Source: Erythroxylum novogranatense (taxonomy: Eukaryota; Streptophyta; Magnoliopsida; Malpighiales; Erythroxylaceae). Taken from it: DNA of 64,000 nucleotides. Positions 24,075 to 35,191 of the stretch are shown here, piece by piece. Numbering within the stretch: the first letter of the stretch is position 1; each line of letters starts with the position of its first letter. The position numbers were made by a program, and so were the translations under genes. The notes beneath the pieces were generated by a model, which saw nothing but the letters and a program-made list of their open reading frames with translations, was not told the origin of the DNA and searched no databases. The stretch is from NCBI GenBank assembly GCA_029891385.1, contig CM057224.1, forward strand, positions 32,121,005 through 32,185,004, given 5' to 3'.

Positions 24075-25382
24075 TGTTGGAGTTATGTAAATATAGTGCC
24101 CTGAAAAGCAAGTGTATTTACATGTAACTTTATCTTCTTCAGGTACAGTTTTGTAATGAAAATATTTATTATTAATAAAACAAAAGAGTTTGGTTTTATC
24201 TGTATGAGCATTATATATCTGGTCATAAGGTACCAAGATTCTTTTGTAAGTAATATACATATACATAGAGATGTATGGGAAACATGTATATTATTAGAAT
24301 ATGAATTAATTGATTCACAGTTGAATAATCAAGTTGGTCGTTTGATTATGGTTTAGACTGTAGTGTTGCGATTTATCTCCATATAAGTAAAGGAGTTTAC
24401 TTCAAGGGAATGATGAGTTTCATATCATGATAGTAGTTGACTATCGATAATGGAATCAAGTATGTTTTCAAGAATAAAGTGGCCCGTTACTTTAATCTTA
24501 AAACATACAACTTAAGCATTCGCTTATTATGAACCATAATCTTGATGAGTGGTGAACTCATATATGTTTCATTATAATTCTTGATATGATCGGAATGGAT
24601 TTTTACAGAGTATTAATCCAGTATCTGCATGTTGGAATTATTAATTGAAACATGTATCAGGGAACATTCACTCAAATAAAGAGTTTATAGTGATATCATC
24701 TCTTCTAGATTTTTTAAGGAGATTTGGTGGTTAAATTGGCGCCAGTAGTTTAATGGACTAGCTACCCATCAAATCTTAACACTGAGATGAGATCTTATGT
24801 GTTAATCACCATATAAAGTAAAATGAGAGATCTAGAAGGAAAAAACCAACATAAGGGCAAAATGGTAATTTTACCCTTTGTTGTGCGGATGGCTATAATA
24901 AGGTTCTAAATAGGGTTTGCAATTGGACATATTCTCATAATATTTAATAATTGAAGAGTTCAACTAATTGTCTTTAGTGGAATGACATTTAGTTAATAAG
25001 CTAGAATTAATTCCAATGAGATTGAATTAATTCTGGGCTTATTGGAGCTTGAATTATCAAAGTCCAATAAGATTCCCCACTTGGCTTTAAGGAAGGTTAT
25101 CAAGCTAAGTAAGAAATATAAATGGAGGTTAATTAGAAGCTCATAATTGAATCTTGGGTTTGGTCTAATTAAAGAAGCCCAAATGTACATTTAGTAATGG
25201 GCTTGGTTTTTGGTTTAATGTAATTAATTAGATTAATTATATTAAAACAATTTTTTTAAGAAGAAGATAGCAATTTCGGTTATTCCTAGGTTAAATGTGT
25301 AACCACACATTTGACATTAAAATGCTAAATAAAGATAGTCTTTATTATGGTTAATCATCATTAAATGTGTAACCACACATTT
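24075..25382. mobile_element. Unclassified insert, LTR-like start
   Basis: The block breaks the LTR homology on both sides. It begins TGTTGGAGTTATG, a TG start that could be an LTR, and ends beside a perfect hairpin, AAATGTGTAACCACACATTT, present twice (25293-25312 and 25363-25382). No coding or second terminal repeat is seen and no clean target duplication was found. A solo LTR of another family, with the left end of the host LTR deleted, is the simplest explanation. Confidence 0.4.
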
Positions 25383-28300
25383 GAAATATGCTATATGTTT
25401 GTTACATGGTTTGAGTGATATCTTTTGGAAAAGATGCATGTTTATGAAATCATGTTTTCAAAAATAGTTTTCAAGATATACGTGAAGCACGTGAAAAGCA
25501 AGTTTTTTTTATGAAAATGTGCCATTTTGGGTATCAAGCTTACAAGATTTTGAAATATATGCGTTATATGGGTTCGTGGTTGTAACATCCCATCTCCGAT
25601 GGGAAGGGTATTTTGGTAAATTGGGACGGGTTAGGAGTATTGAATTATATCTCGGCTTGAACATACAACTTATAGCCTTTATGATTGATGATTTGTTGCA
25701 CTTGTACATGGTATATATGCATTTATGACATTTTCCGGCTTAGGTTTCAAATTGAAATCTTTTGTGAAGTTTATGGGATAATTGTATTTGAAAAATTATT
25801 TGGAGTACGCCATAAATAGTTTTACATTTTTAGAGATTTATGAGAATTTTTCTGGAATTTTTTTGGGGTACTTGCCCAGACCGGAAAATTTTCAACTGGC
25901 TGACTGAGTGAATTTTCGGTATCGAAAATGATTGGCCGATGGCACTGAAAAATTTTAGACATAACTTTAGAAATTATGAACTTTGAGCCATTAGAATTTG
26001 GAGAAAAATTGGACTAGAAATTTAATTGAGTTTAGAAATGCATAAGAAGAAGACAAGTGGCAAGTGACACATGTCACTTGCCTACCTTGTCTTATTATTA
26101 GTGCTTCTTTAATAAGCTAAGAGTTATAACCTTCTACGATTCTTTCCTATAAAGCTTTAAAAAAAAATCACTTTGTAAGTTTAGAAAGGCTCTCTCACCC
26201 GTAGCTTCCATTCTCCTCTCCTTCTTCTTTGGTTTTCTCCTCCTTCTTTGAAATTGCTACTCTCCTCATCTACCTAAAGTGCTTCCTTATCATATATCCA
26301 AGCCTAAGCCTCCTACACCCCTTAAAAATGGTGATTTTTGTATAAGTAAAGTGAGGTGAAGGAATTGGTATTGGGTGGAGGGATTTGAAGAATTTAAAGC
26401 TTGAACTTGTTTAAGGTGAGTATTGATGTTTGTTTTTATGCTTTTGGTAGTTAGAGGCATTCATAGAGAGCATTTATACATGTATTTGATGATGATAGTG
26501 GTAGGTTTGAATGGGTTTAAATGTATACTTGGTTATGGATGAATGAATGATTATAGTTTTCCTTGCTTTTGGCTTGGTTTGGATTGAGTTTGTAAGGTTA
26601 GATGAATGGAAAACTTAGGAAGATAATTTGTGTTAGTTCTGCCAACTTTTGTTTAATCATGTAAATATATGTTGTGATGAAATTGTTGTTGAATTAGAGG
26701 TATATATGAGTGCTTAGTGATGTGTTATTGATGTTAGAAGTGATAGGAGTTAGGTTGTAGTTGAAAAGCTGGAAAATGCAATTTGACCTATTGCAATGTT
26801 TTGATCATAACTAATTGTGTAGGTGAGCAAATGAGGTGAGGTTTGTGCCTAATGAAACTTTGTAATGTTGGCTTCAAATTTGTGTGAAATAGGTGTTGTT
26901 AAATTGTAAGGTTAGAAGGGTGAATTTTTGCATTGGAAGTTTCTGTTTGTAGGGTCTGTGAACAGTACCCGCATTATGACCTGATTACTTTGTTGATTTT
27001 TCTAAATTAATTGAGATGGAATTTGGGAAAATGGTCTTCATTAAAGTTGTAGCATATTGAGTTAGCTTTCCATTTCCACTGATATTGCTAATTTTCGAGT
27101 TGTATATTGGGAGATATGAACTGATTTCTATTGATTGGTTTTATGCTTTTTGGAGAAACCTAGTCACAGTGTTGATTTTGTGGGCTTTCTGTTTAGGAGC
27201 AATTTTAACAATTTATGTGAACTGAATTGGTGTGAGTGATCTTCTGAAAAGTTGTAGAGGAAGAAATGATCTTGAAAATGGTATATAGCATGCTATTTTT
27301 TAGATACCAGAATTGGGACTTATACTTTTTCAAAGATTGGACTGAAGTTAGGTCATGGGCTGCTGATCAGGGCAGTAACTTGCAAGACTGTTTTAAATTG
27401 GTTAATGATGGAATTTGATTCTGAGCCCTTCATGAGAAGTGTAGTACTATGTTTTATGTTTTTATGGGTATAAAGTATGCAATTTTTCGACATTTTTACA
27501 AGGAGTTATACTGTTTACAAAATCACTGTCCAGATTGGTTGATTTCAGAGGGCTGATGCTTTGGTGAATTGTTTGACCTAGTTAGCAAGTGAATTTGATT
27601 TTGGGTTGTTCATGAAAGTTATAGATAACATTGTGAACTTATTGACCATATTTATTGTGTTATTTTTGACTGAGGAAATGATTAGTTACTGAATTTGCAA
27701 GGTATTGCACTGTTTGAGAGGTTTTGAGTAGGCAGTAGATTTGATAGGATTTTTGACACCCTTAAGGGTGAAATTGATTTTTATGGTCTTCTTGAGAATT
27801 GTAGAGGGTTTCATGATCTTTCCAATGAGATATAGTTGGTAATTTTCTGAATTGTGTGTAATGAGTTATTGATGTTGAAAATTGGCTTGAAATCAAGAAA
27901 TTAAAGAAAGGAATAAGGGTTAGGTATATATATATATATAAATTGTTTAATTTGAATTTTGGTTTCTTTTGTCAATTTCTTTTCCGTCCGACGTCCGATT
28001 GACCTGATTCTTGAGGCATCGGATTGGTAACACATTGAATTTCATTTTGTGAGAAATTGGAAATTTTTAGCCGAGAAATTGACGTGGACTTGGGTAATTG
28101 TTCTATGGTCACTGTTTTATTTATTTTTTTGGACCAATCGAGGTCCGAATTGAGTGCTGTCAGTGGCTATAGCTTTCTAATTTTTAGATGAAATTATTAT
28201 GACAGGAAAATTTTAGATTAGGGTCGGTAATATCATGAACATGCATTGTGCACCTGCAAATTGCTTCATATGCATTATTAAATAGTTCTGATTGGACAAA

Positions 28301-30364
28301 AGGTAATGGTTATATTTTCTGATTATCATAGAGGCACATTTGGAGCGTCGATCTACCGACGTTACTGAGACTTCCAGATATTAGCTCGGAAGCACATGTG
28401 AGTAACCTAGTTAGTTTCTCAACCTATATGTGTTTAATTTATTGCACAGATGCCATGTGGAGTTAAGGTTGGATATATGTGATTGCTTTTAATTGATTTC
28501 GGACCATGGGTGTTCGAAATATTGAAATGTGATATAGAAGTGCAAATGTGAATAAATGTGTATGAATGCATTAGCGAATTGAATGGTAAATGTATTAGTG
28601 AAATGAATTGAATCTGCATATGATTGAAATACCGGACCAAAGGTCCGAGAGAAATGGAAAATGGTATCGAAATGGAAAATGACTAAAATGGAAAGTGACA
28701 TATGCATTCATGCATAATTGAATGATCAGATAAAGACGAGCCAGACCGGAGCACCAACGTAATGCCGTGGTATCGCTTGCCCCGAGGTGGTGCATACCCG
28801 AGGGCTCTCCCACGCAGCTTTCGGATACCACAGCTCATGTATCGTGGCTTCAGCCCACCAAACATTGTTACTGAACCGAGCCTCGAGCTCGAGGGGAGTT
28901 AGTGCATACCCAGAGGGCTCTCCTACTCCCTAGACGCGTCGATTCTCGAACACCGATAGCGCCGGTCACAACACCGTAACAAAATGAGAAGAGTCACATG
29001 TGCATATTGCATATATGAATGTTTAAATGTGAATTGTATGAAAGGCGTACTGCATGATAATTGCAAAATTGGAGTGCATGTGATTCTTGATTGTGATAAT
29101 ATATGATTTAGTGTGATTGTTTGTATATGCATGAGTTGGGTGAACCATCGATGATGGTTTCTCACTGAGTTTGCAAACTCACCTAACATTGCAAATATTT
29201 TTTAGGGATCGAAGGGTACCCCGTTGGGCACGGGAGTATGAGTACTGATTGCAGGTCAGAGTTAAGGTCGGGATCAGTTTACGTCTGCATTTGTGTCTTT
29301 TGAATTATATGTAAATTTGTATTTCCGTAAGATTCGTACTGGTATTGCTGAGTGCCCGATTGATTAATGTTGTATTGTAATTTGATTTCCGAAATAATGT
29401 TCTGATTGAAAATGATTTCGTATTAGAACGGACCCAAATTATTTACTGATATTTGCACACTCGATGGGTTTTAAATTTTTTTTTATATTACCAAGTTTTT
29501 AAAACTGTATTGACTGCTCTAGCATACCACCCTCGCGGGTCGCGGGCTCGGATATCACCGTCGATGTCGGGTTCGGGTCTCGTGGGAGTGGGATGCTACA
29601 GTGGTAGTCCCTCAAGAACCGTCACGTGCACGTTGACCCAAGTATAGACTTCTCCCGCCTGTCCGCTAGTGGCATGGAGCTCCCTTAAGGACTCCCTCAA
29701 GAATTTACGACTACACAGGACCATTACATTGAAAATGTGTAGCTCGTCATATTTTGGACTTACCCAAACCATTTGATGTGCTTATGTGCTCATGTTATCT
29801 TAATAAGTTTGATGCATTCATATTTTGCAACTTATGTTGAAAAATGCATAAATTATGTTGTTTGTATTTTTTATTATTGAACAAGACAAGAATTTTGAGA
29901 AACATGTATTTTATAGACCCCATGAAAGTTTTCTATAGCAAGTAAAATGGTTTCAAAGTTTTTGCTTATTTTTTTTATTATAAACTGCTACCCACGAGCT
30001 TTCAAGCTCTCTCCCTCTCTGTCCCCTCTTCAGGAGATAGTTAAGAAGTCAAGTGATCCTATTTGTATTTTTGTAATAAGTCAATGGCGTGGCTTTTGGA
30101 TATGTAAATAAAGTTTTCCAACTCTGTTGCTTTAGTAATGAAATGACAGATTGAAATAGTTCAGTTATGTATGTATGTTTATATTGATTTCCCCGTAGTA
30201 GGGTTGAGTTAAAGTAATAAGTTTGTTTGATGTTTGATCGTCATAGGCACGCCACCCTTGTGGGATGATAACTAATAAGGGTCGTTGGAAATAACCCCAC
30301 AGGATAATACACTCAGGCTATATGGTTCCGATTAAGAGTTGGGTTCCAGAAACGGTGCCCAACA
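25383..30364 (+). repeat. 3' LTR remnant of the outer element (interrupted)
   Basis: Only about 960 bp remain: 25383-25580 and 29606-30364, matching 5583-6566 of the 5' LTR. The first ~2.07 kb is missing. The two pieces are separated by a solo LTR with a GTGGT duplication. A 27-bp segment present in the 5' LTR near 6230 is deleted at about 30056. The end GCCCAACA abuts the hAT sequence. Confidence 0.85.
25581..29600 (+). mobile_element. Solo LTR nested in the 3' LTR
   Basis: A 4020-bp unit runs from TGTAACATCCCATC to GGGATGCTACA and is flanked by a perfect GTGGT duplication (25576-25580 and 29601-29605). It belongs to the same superfamily as the LTRs at 11518 and 19121 but in the opposite orientation and much diverged. 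Shared blocks include the paired palindromes (29142-29180) and a TTAGCTCGGAAG word near 28381. There is no AGTCGACTT array in this copy. It contains no genes. Confidence 0.9.
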
Positions 30365-30741
30365 CACAATGTGGATATAGTAGTAGCTAAATGGTGGTAT
30401 AATACATGTTCATCATTTAATGCTTCTCAGTCTTATTATTATCAACCTATAATGGATCCAATAGCTTCTTACAGATCGGGATACAAAGCTCCTTCGATTG
30501 ATGACTTAAGAGGTAAACTTTTGAGTTATTCAGTTTTTTAAAATTAAAAGTTATTTGGTAGAAAGAAGAGTAAATTGGGCTACATTTAAGTGTTCAATCT
30601 TGTGTGATGGTTGGACAAATAGGAGACAAGAGCCTATTATTAATATTTTGGTTTATTCTACAAATGGCTCAATATTTTTGAAGTCTATTGAGCACTTGAC
30701 CTGATTAGAAATGCTGATACTTTGTTGAGATATTTGATGAA

Positions 30742-30807
30742 GTTGTGAATGAAGTAGGGTCAGAAAATATTGTTGTTGTGAATGAAGTAGGGTCAGAAAA
30801 TATTATT
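30742..30807 (+). repeat. 33-bp in-frame tandem duplication in hAT
   Basis: GTTGTGAATGAAGTAGGGTC... is repeated with a period of 33 bp (30742-30774 and 30775-30807), identical by eye. It duplicates 11 codons (VVNEVGSENIV) of the transposase without changing frame. Confidence 0.93.
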
Positions 30808-31801
30808 TAGTTCATTGCTAACAATGATTTTTCTTATAAAGCAAGAGGAAAAAGATTACAGAATAAGTATAATTTTTTTAAACTCCTTGCACTGCACATT
30901 GCATTGACCTAATGTCAGAAAATGTAAGAGATCCTAGGTATTTTCCTATTATTGGTAAGACTATATAGAAAGCTGAAAAGGTGACTAAGTTCATCTATAA
31001 TTATGCGTGGGTGTTGAAATTAATGAGAAAAGAATTTACCAATGGTAGGAATTTATGTTGTCCTGTTGTGATGAGATTTGCAATAAATTTCTTATCACTT
31101 CATTCTTTTGTTACGATGAAGAAATAGTTAATACAAATGTTTACAACCGATAAGTGGGTTGCATCTCAACATGTCAGGTCTAATGTTGAAGTGGAGGTTT
31201 TCAAAATTATACTAGAAGATAGAAATTTTTTTTCTCAATGTCAATTCGATATTTGAGTTTGTGAGCCTCTAGTGAGGGTACTTCACTTAGTCGATAGTGA
31301 AGAAAAGGCAACAATATGGTATTTTTTTATGTCATGAAAAGGGCCAAGGAAGCAATTAAGGTCAATCAGAAACATAGGCCTTCTTTGTACACACCGTATC
31401 TTGCAATCATCAACGAGAGATGGGAAAGGCAACTTTCTTCTCCATTGTTTGTAGTTGGGGTGTTTTTGAATTCGAATGCATATTTCAGGCTGAATTTTAC
31501 AAAAAAACCTGAAGTTGATAAAGGAATGTTATTCACTATTATAATAATTTTTGGCTATGAAATGATGTAAGATCTCCTAAGCTCACAGATGGAGCTTTAT
31601 AAGCAGCGTGGTGGGAATTTTGGATTGCCAATTGTTATTCGACAAAGAGAAAAAACTTCTCCAAGTATTAACTGCTTCCTTTTTCTTATTTGTTAAAAAT
31701 TAATTATCACTTTATTTTGTTTGTAACATTACTTTTATTATCTTATGATTTTCAATTTTTATGGTAGATCAATTTAAAAGTGGTGTTCCAGAATTGCAAA
31801 G

Positions 31802-31941
31802 ATTTGCAATTCGGATTTTAAGTCAATGTATGAGTGCAGCAGGCTATGAACGGAATTGAATTTGAATTCATATTTGCAATTCAGATTTTAAGTCAATGTA
31901 TGAGTGCAGCAGGCTATGAACGGAATTGAATTTGAATTCAT
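31802..31941 (+). repeat. 70-bp tandem duplication over the hAT dimerisation motif
   Basis: Two 70-bp copies (31802-31871 and 31872-31941) differ at a single base (TTCGG versus TTCAG). They cover the FAIRILSQ...ERN segment of the C-terminal dimerisation region. A 70-bp period is not a multiple of three, so the second copy shifts the frame. Confidence 0.93.
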
Positions 31942-32950
31942 CCGTTTCAAAAAAAGGAATAGATTGGAGCACAAGAGATTAAATGTCTTGGTATTCGTTC
32001 ATTATAATTTAAAGCTTTAAAAAATGTATGTTATTATTATTAATTTCTTATAATTTTTTAATAATTAAATTTTATTATTTACTAGGAGTCTTAATAGCAC
32101 AAGTAGTTTAACATATCCCATTTTTATTGATAATATCGATTTTTTGGCGGATTGGGTTTCTAAGGAATCGAATTTGATAGATACGAATGACTTAGAAGAT
32201 AATCTTGGATAGAAAAGTATTAACAAGTTATTTCATGCATTGAATTTGAATGATGATGATAATGTGACTCCTCTTAATGATGAAGATTTTGTACCTAATA
32301 ATAACTGGCGACAACATAATTATAGTGGATATCCTCTCATAGACGATTGAATGAAGTTCCAGGTTTTTACTTTTCCTTTTATTTTAATTTTACTTATATT
32401 TGATGCAAATATTAAATTATATATATGTAATGTAATTGTAAATATTTTTGTTGCATGTTTCACTTCTACTTGGTTAGTTCCTCATTACTGAACTTTTGTC
32501 GTAAATTGTAATAATTTGAAAGTTAAGGATTTTATTATTCTTTTATTGGATGTTTTGATGTAGTTGTTATTTATTATATAATGAAATTGTAAATATTTTA
32601 AATACTTTTATTATTCTTAATTTTATATTTGTATGATAATAATTATCTTTTTCATATTATTGTGATTATTATTTATATGTGAAATATTTAAAATTATTGT
32701 TATTTCATATTAATAGTAATTATTATTTATTATTATGATTTTGGAAACAAAGTTGATGTAAACTTATAAAGTATACAATAAAATAATACAATATGACAAT
32801 GAATTATTTTACAATTTCTAAAAAAATTTAACGACTATTTCATAAATTTAAAAAATTATCTGAAACAATACCCAGTATTGACTTGTACTGATACAGTACT
32901 GTACTAGAATCCAATCCGTACTAAGTTTGGTACGATATTCGCAACTTTGT

Positions 32951-33197
32951 TTAAGAGTCTTTTACGTATATAAATTAAAGGATGCTAATTGGTAATAACT
33001 TAAACCTCAAAATTGTATGGAAAATTTTTTCTTGGACACCTAACTAAGAAATTTCGGTAAGCCATGAAATTCAGAATCATGCAACATTATTGTTGGAACT
33101 GTCACATGCACTTAAACCTCAACCAAAAAGTTTTATTTTGTGATGGGACAAACTAGATCCTTAACAAGATTTGCTTTCAATCTCGTTTCTTCCAAAT
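32951..33197. other. Spacer between hAT end and host gene
   Basis: A short 3' flank of the minus-strand DUF26 gene. No other feature is seen. It presumably holds that gene's 3' untranslated region and polyadenylation signals, though none stands out unambiguously. Confidence 0.4.
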
Positions 33198-33944
33198 TCA
33201 TTTTCCAATACTTGCAAAGGAGTACTTTTCAAATCTAACGCTGCAACTTCCATTATAAACCTTCCCACCTATATTACGCCAACATGTACGAATAATGTAA
33301 CGAGTCAAATGTCTTAGACACTTCTTGCAACGATAGCCTGAAATGTCCCTGGTGCACTGAGCTAACGCATAGATCTTGATTGAACTTTTTTCCAGACTTA
33401 TACCTCCAACTCCGTAAAGGGTAGTGTGAAAGAAAGCCTGCGAGGTCATTAGACGAAGTAGCCTTGCTCTCTTTCGTCTAAAGTTTGTGGCATGGTTTGT
33501 CACTTTTTCAGGGTTACATTGGCTGAAGAAGTAACGGCGATCAATACGGCCTAAAAACTTGACGTTGGAGTACTTCAACATGCAATTATCGTACCAAATT
33601 GATGCTGTTTTGTCTGAAGGACAGCGGCTGCGGATCTCGCTACTTGCTGTCTCGAGACATGTTTGGCAGCTCTGGTTTCTGATGTCTCCTGTACAAAGAG
33701 CAAGGCCTTGTACCTGGTCTGAGGACTTTTGGCCCATCGAATTTTTAGCAAAACCTGTACGAGGGGCAGAAGAGGATAGCCAAATAATAAGGCTGTTCAG
33801 GTTTGATTCGAACCCGTCTCGGGGACTAAATGTAGCACCTGAACATACAACGTTAATAGGATCGATACCAAGAACGGTGTGAAGAACAAGATTGGAAGAT
33901 AAAAGTAGATAATAAAAGGTATTTGTCAATTTAAAAAGATGCAT
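33198..33944 (-). CDS. Cysteine-rich repeat secretory protein (two DUF26/Gnk2 domains)
   Basis: An intact 248-residue single-exon frame. Residues 1-26 form a hydrophobic N-terminal signal peptide (ending near VLG), so the product should enter the secretory pathway and reach the apoplast. Two DUF26 domains follow. The first carries C-x8-C-x2-C at C84, C93 and C96, with further cysteines at 34, 108, 121 and 143. The second has C-x8-C-x2-C at C197, C206 and C209 plus C221 and C234, and ends in a typical VRFEKYSF-like motif. There is no transmembrane or kinase segment, so it is a secretory protein (CRRSP type), not a receptor kinase. Members such as ginkbilobin bind mannose and inhibit fungi; plasmodesmal and salt-response roles are known for others. 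Its specific function cannot be read here. Length fits the family. A TATA box lies ~57 bp upstream of the ATG. Confidence 0.93.
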   Translation of the reverse strand: MHLFKLTNTFYYLLLSSNLVLHTVLGIDPINVVCSGATFSPRDGFESNLNSLIIWLSSSAPRTGFAKNSMGQKSSDQVQGLALCTGDIRNQSCQTCLETASSEIRSRCPSDKTASIWYDNCMLKYSNVKFLGRIDRRYFFSQCNPEKVTNHATNFRRKRARLLRLMTSQAFFHTTLYGVGGISLEKSSIKIYALAQCTRDISGYRCKKCLRHLTRYIIRTCWRNIGGKVYNGSCSVRFEKYSFASIGK

Positions 33945-33999
33945 CTTAATGTTGGCGAGGGCAGATTGATGTGGTTAAGCGTAGGATTGGGGCAGTTTA

Positions 34000-34009
34000 C
34001 ATATATATA
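34000..34009 (-). promoter_or_regulatory. TATA box of the DUF26 gene
   Basis: On the minus strand, CTATATATAT lies about 57 bp upstream of the start codon at 33944, directly downstream of a CT/GA repeat (34010-34021). Pyrimidine (CT) tracts next to TATA boxes are common in plant core promoters. This makes a short 5' leader likely. Confidence 0.6.
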
Positions 34010-34021
34010 GAGAGAGAGAGA

Positions 34022-34866
34022 GTCGTCTAAAGAAAATTCAGATGCTGGCTACCAACTCTATCTCGTATAACGCCTATCATGTATCGGCCAATTCTGAGTT
34101 ATCGCGAAAGTTGATTATATTATTATTCAGTGCAGCTTGAAACTTCCAATTGGGGGCATATCAATGTGCAAGGTATTGGCTATATTATATATGTTTTCTG
34201 ATGTTGACTGTAAATCCTTGAACAAAGTTCTAAATTATGCTTCACAATCACAATTTTGCCCATGAACCATGATGTAGAGATTTTTTGCAATTGCCTACTT
34301 TCTATCTGCGTCAGATGTATTTTCATATCAACTTATAGATATTATGTTCGCTATTTAAAATCTTACGGTTAATTAAAATCTAAAATAGATGGTATGGCAC
34401 ATATATTTAGGACACTCGAGCCAATCACTCCTAATTAGCATGGAGGATGGTTTGTAAGACCTCCCCAATTAAATGTCATGGCTATTTTCTATAAATATAC
34501 CATAACTTCAAGATATTTTCTTTGATGGGAATGTCTCTCCTTGAATACTCTGGATTTTTCTTCAGAAAATCCTTTGTTCTGATTGTTTTATATGGATATT
34601 GTATTGAAATTTTAGTGCCGGACAACTAATCTTGGAGGAGGGCGGTGAAGTGAAATCCACCATAACCATGGCTTCAAACAAGACGAGTTTCAGAACTTTT
34701 GGTTACTAGTCTCAAGAACACAAATACCCTGAACCCAATGGCAGTTCGATTGTTCTATATCCACAATGAAATTTACAAATGAAAGATGGTTCATTACCTA
34801 AAATCACGAGAAGAAGCTAAACTTTGCTCTCCCACTAAACCTCAAAATTTAATGATAAATAATTTA
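34022..34866. other. Upstream region of the DUF26 gene
   Basis: About 850 bp between the core promoter and the MULE boundary. I recognise no gene or repeat. It probably contains the promoter of the minus-strand DUF26 gene, whose upstream sequence is thus limited to under 1 kb before transposon DNA begins. Confidence 0.45.
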
Positions 34867-35009
34867 GGAAAAAAAACTCAAATTGGTCCTTCAACTTAGG
34901 TGCGAGGTACACAGAAGTACTACAACTTTTATTATTTTTTTATCAAAATAACCTTAACTCTCTCTTTCAACCTTGACTTTGCCGGAAGATTTAGTTTGTG
35001 TAATATGCT
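34867..35009 (+). repeat. Left terminal inverted repeat of the MULE (outer part)
   Basis: It pairs with the reverse complement of about 46985-47120. Conserved blocks include CAAATTGGTC, TTCAACTTA/TCCAACTTA and ATTTTTTTATCAAA/ATTTTTTTAATCAAA. The repeat is interrupted at 35010 by the Athila-like element and resumes at 39913, where TTTGTGTAATATGCTC...CT still aligns with TTTGTGCAACACGCTCC of the right end. Confidence 0.85.
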
Positions 35010-35191
35010 TGTTGCGATCAAAATAAAACAATTAAATTCTATCTAGACCAATTAGAAGCAAGCGCACCCCATCAACAAGTAATATAAAACAGTAAGAACC
35101 AGATATCATACTCAAGGGAAATCCAACACTCAAGACAATTAAATTAAATGATGAAAAATTACTCAAAAAATCAAGAATTGATTGATTTGAA
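35010..35191 (-). repeat. 3' LTR remnant of the Athila-like element
   Basis: Starts TGTTGCGATC and matches the first ~180 bp of the LTR at 37551 (TGTTGTGATC...), including AAGGGAAATCCAACAC and GATGAAAAATTACTCA. Homology stops at about 35191, where protease coding begins on the minus strand. That point is the internal deletion junction. Confidence 0.85.

Larger units (their letters stand above)
3512..30364 (+). mobile_element. Ty3-type LTR element (outer, heavily nested)
   Basis: It starts TGTTGGACC and ends GCCCAACA. The flanks are CATAA (3507-3511) and CACAA (30365-30369), a 5-bp target duplication with one C-to-T change. The 5' LTR is followed after 4 bp by a primer binding site. Once the three nested insertions are removed, the internal region is short and degenerate: 6567-6909, 11303-11512 and about 22934-23927. 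A decayed RNase H/early integrase stretch identifies it as a former gag-pol Ty3 element, probably of the Tekay/Del group. The 3' LTR has lost its first two thirds. Confidence 0.85.
30365..32220 (+). pseudogene. hAT transposase, catalytic and dimerisation part
   Basis: Homology resumes immediately after the LTR element with HNVDIVVAKWWYN, then APSIDDLRGKLL. Further recognisable blocks in shifting frames are CDGWTNRRQEPIIN, TAHCIDLM, YNYAWVLKLM.KEFTN, the AKEAIKVNQKHRPS...YLAIINERWE segment (31330-31425), and the C-terminal dimerisation motif around GVPELQRFAIRILSQ (about 31785). These are hallmarks of plant hAT transposases. There are many stops, frameshifts and two tandem duplications, so the gene is dead. 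A canonical length would be about 600-700 residues. Confidence 0.88.
1340..32950 (+). mobile_element. hAT transposon split by a 26.9-kb LTR element
   Basis: The transposase is recognisable in two pieces, 2884-3511 and 30365-32220, separated exactly by an LTR element with a 5-bp target duplication. Removing the insertion leaves roughly 4.7 kb of hAT. The outer limits are tentative. A GTAC-rich stretch at about 1346-1434 (GTACTAGTCAGTATTC) resembles the reverse complement of about 32870-32945 (GTACAAGTCAATACTG), as expected of subterminal inverted repeats. I could not read clean terminal repeats or the 8-bp duplication typical of hAT. A pyrimidine-rich leader lies at about 1490-1860. Confidence 0.5.

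Noticed and set aside
28595..29189. Cluster of minus-strand frames in the solo LTR
   Set aside because: They overlap each other, lack shared motifs, and lie in non-coding LTR sequence containing conserved palindromes.
33559..33882. 107-codon plus-strand frame
   Set aside because: It is the antisense shadow of the DUF26 gene.
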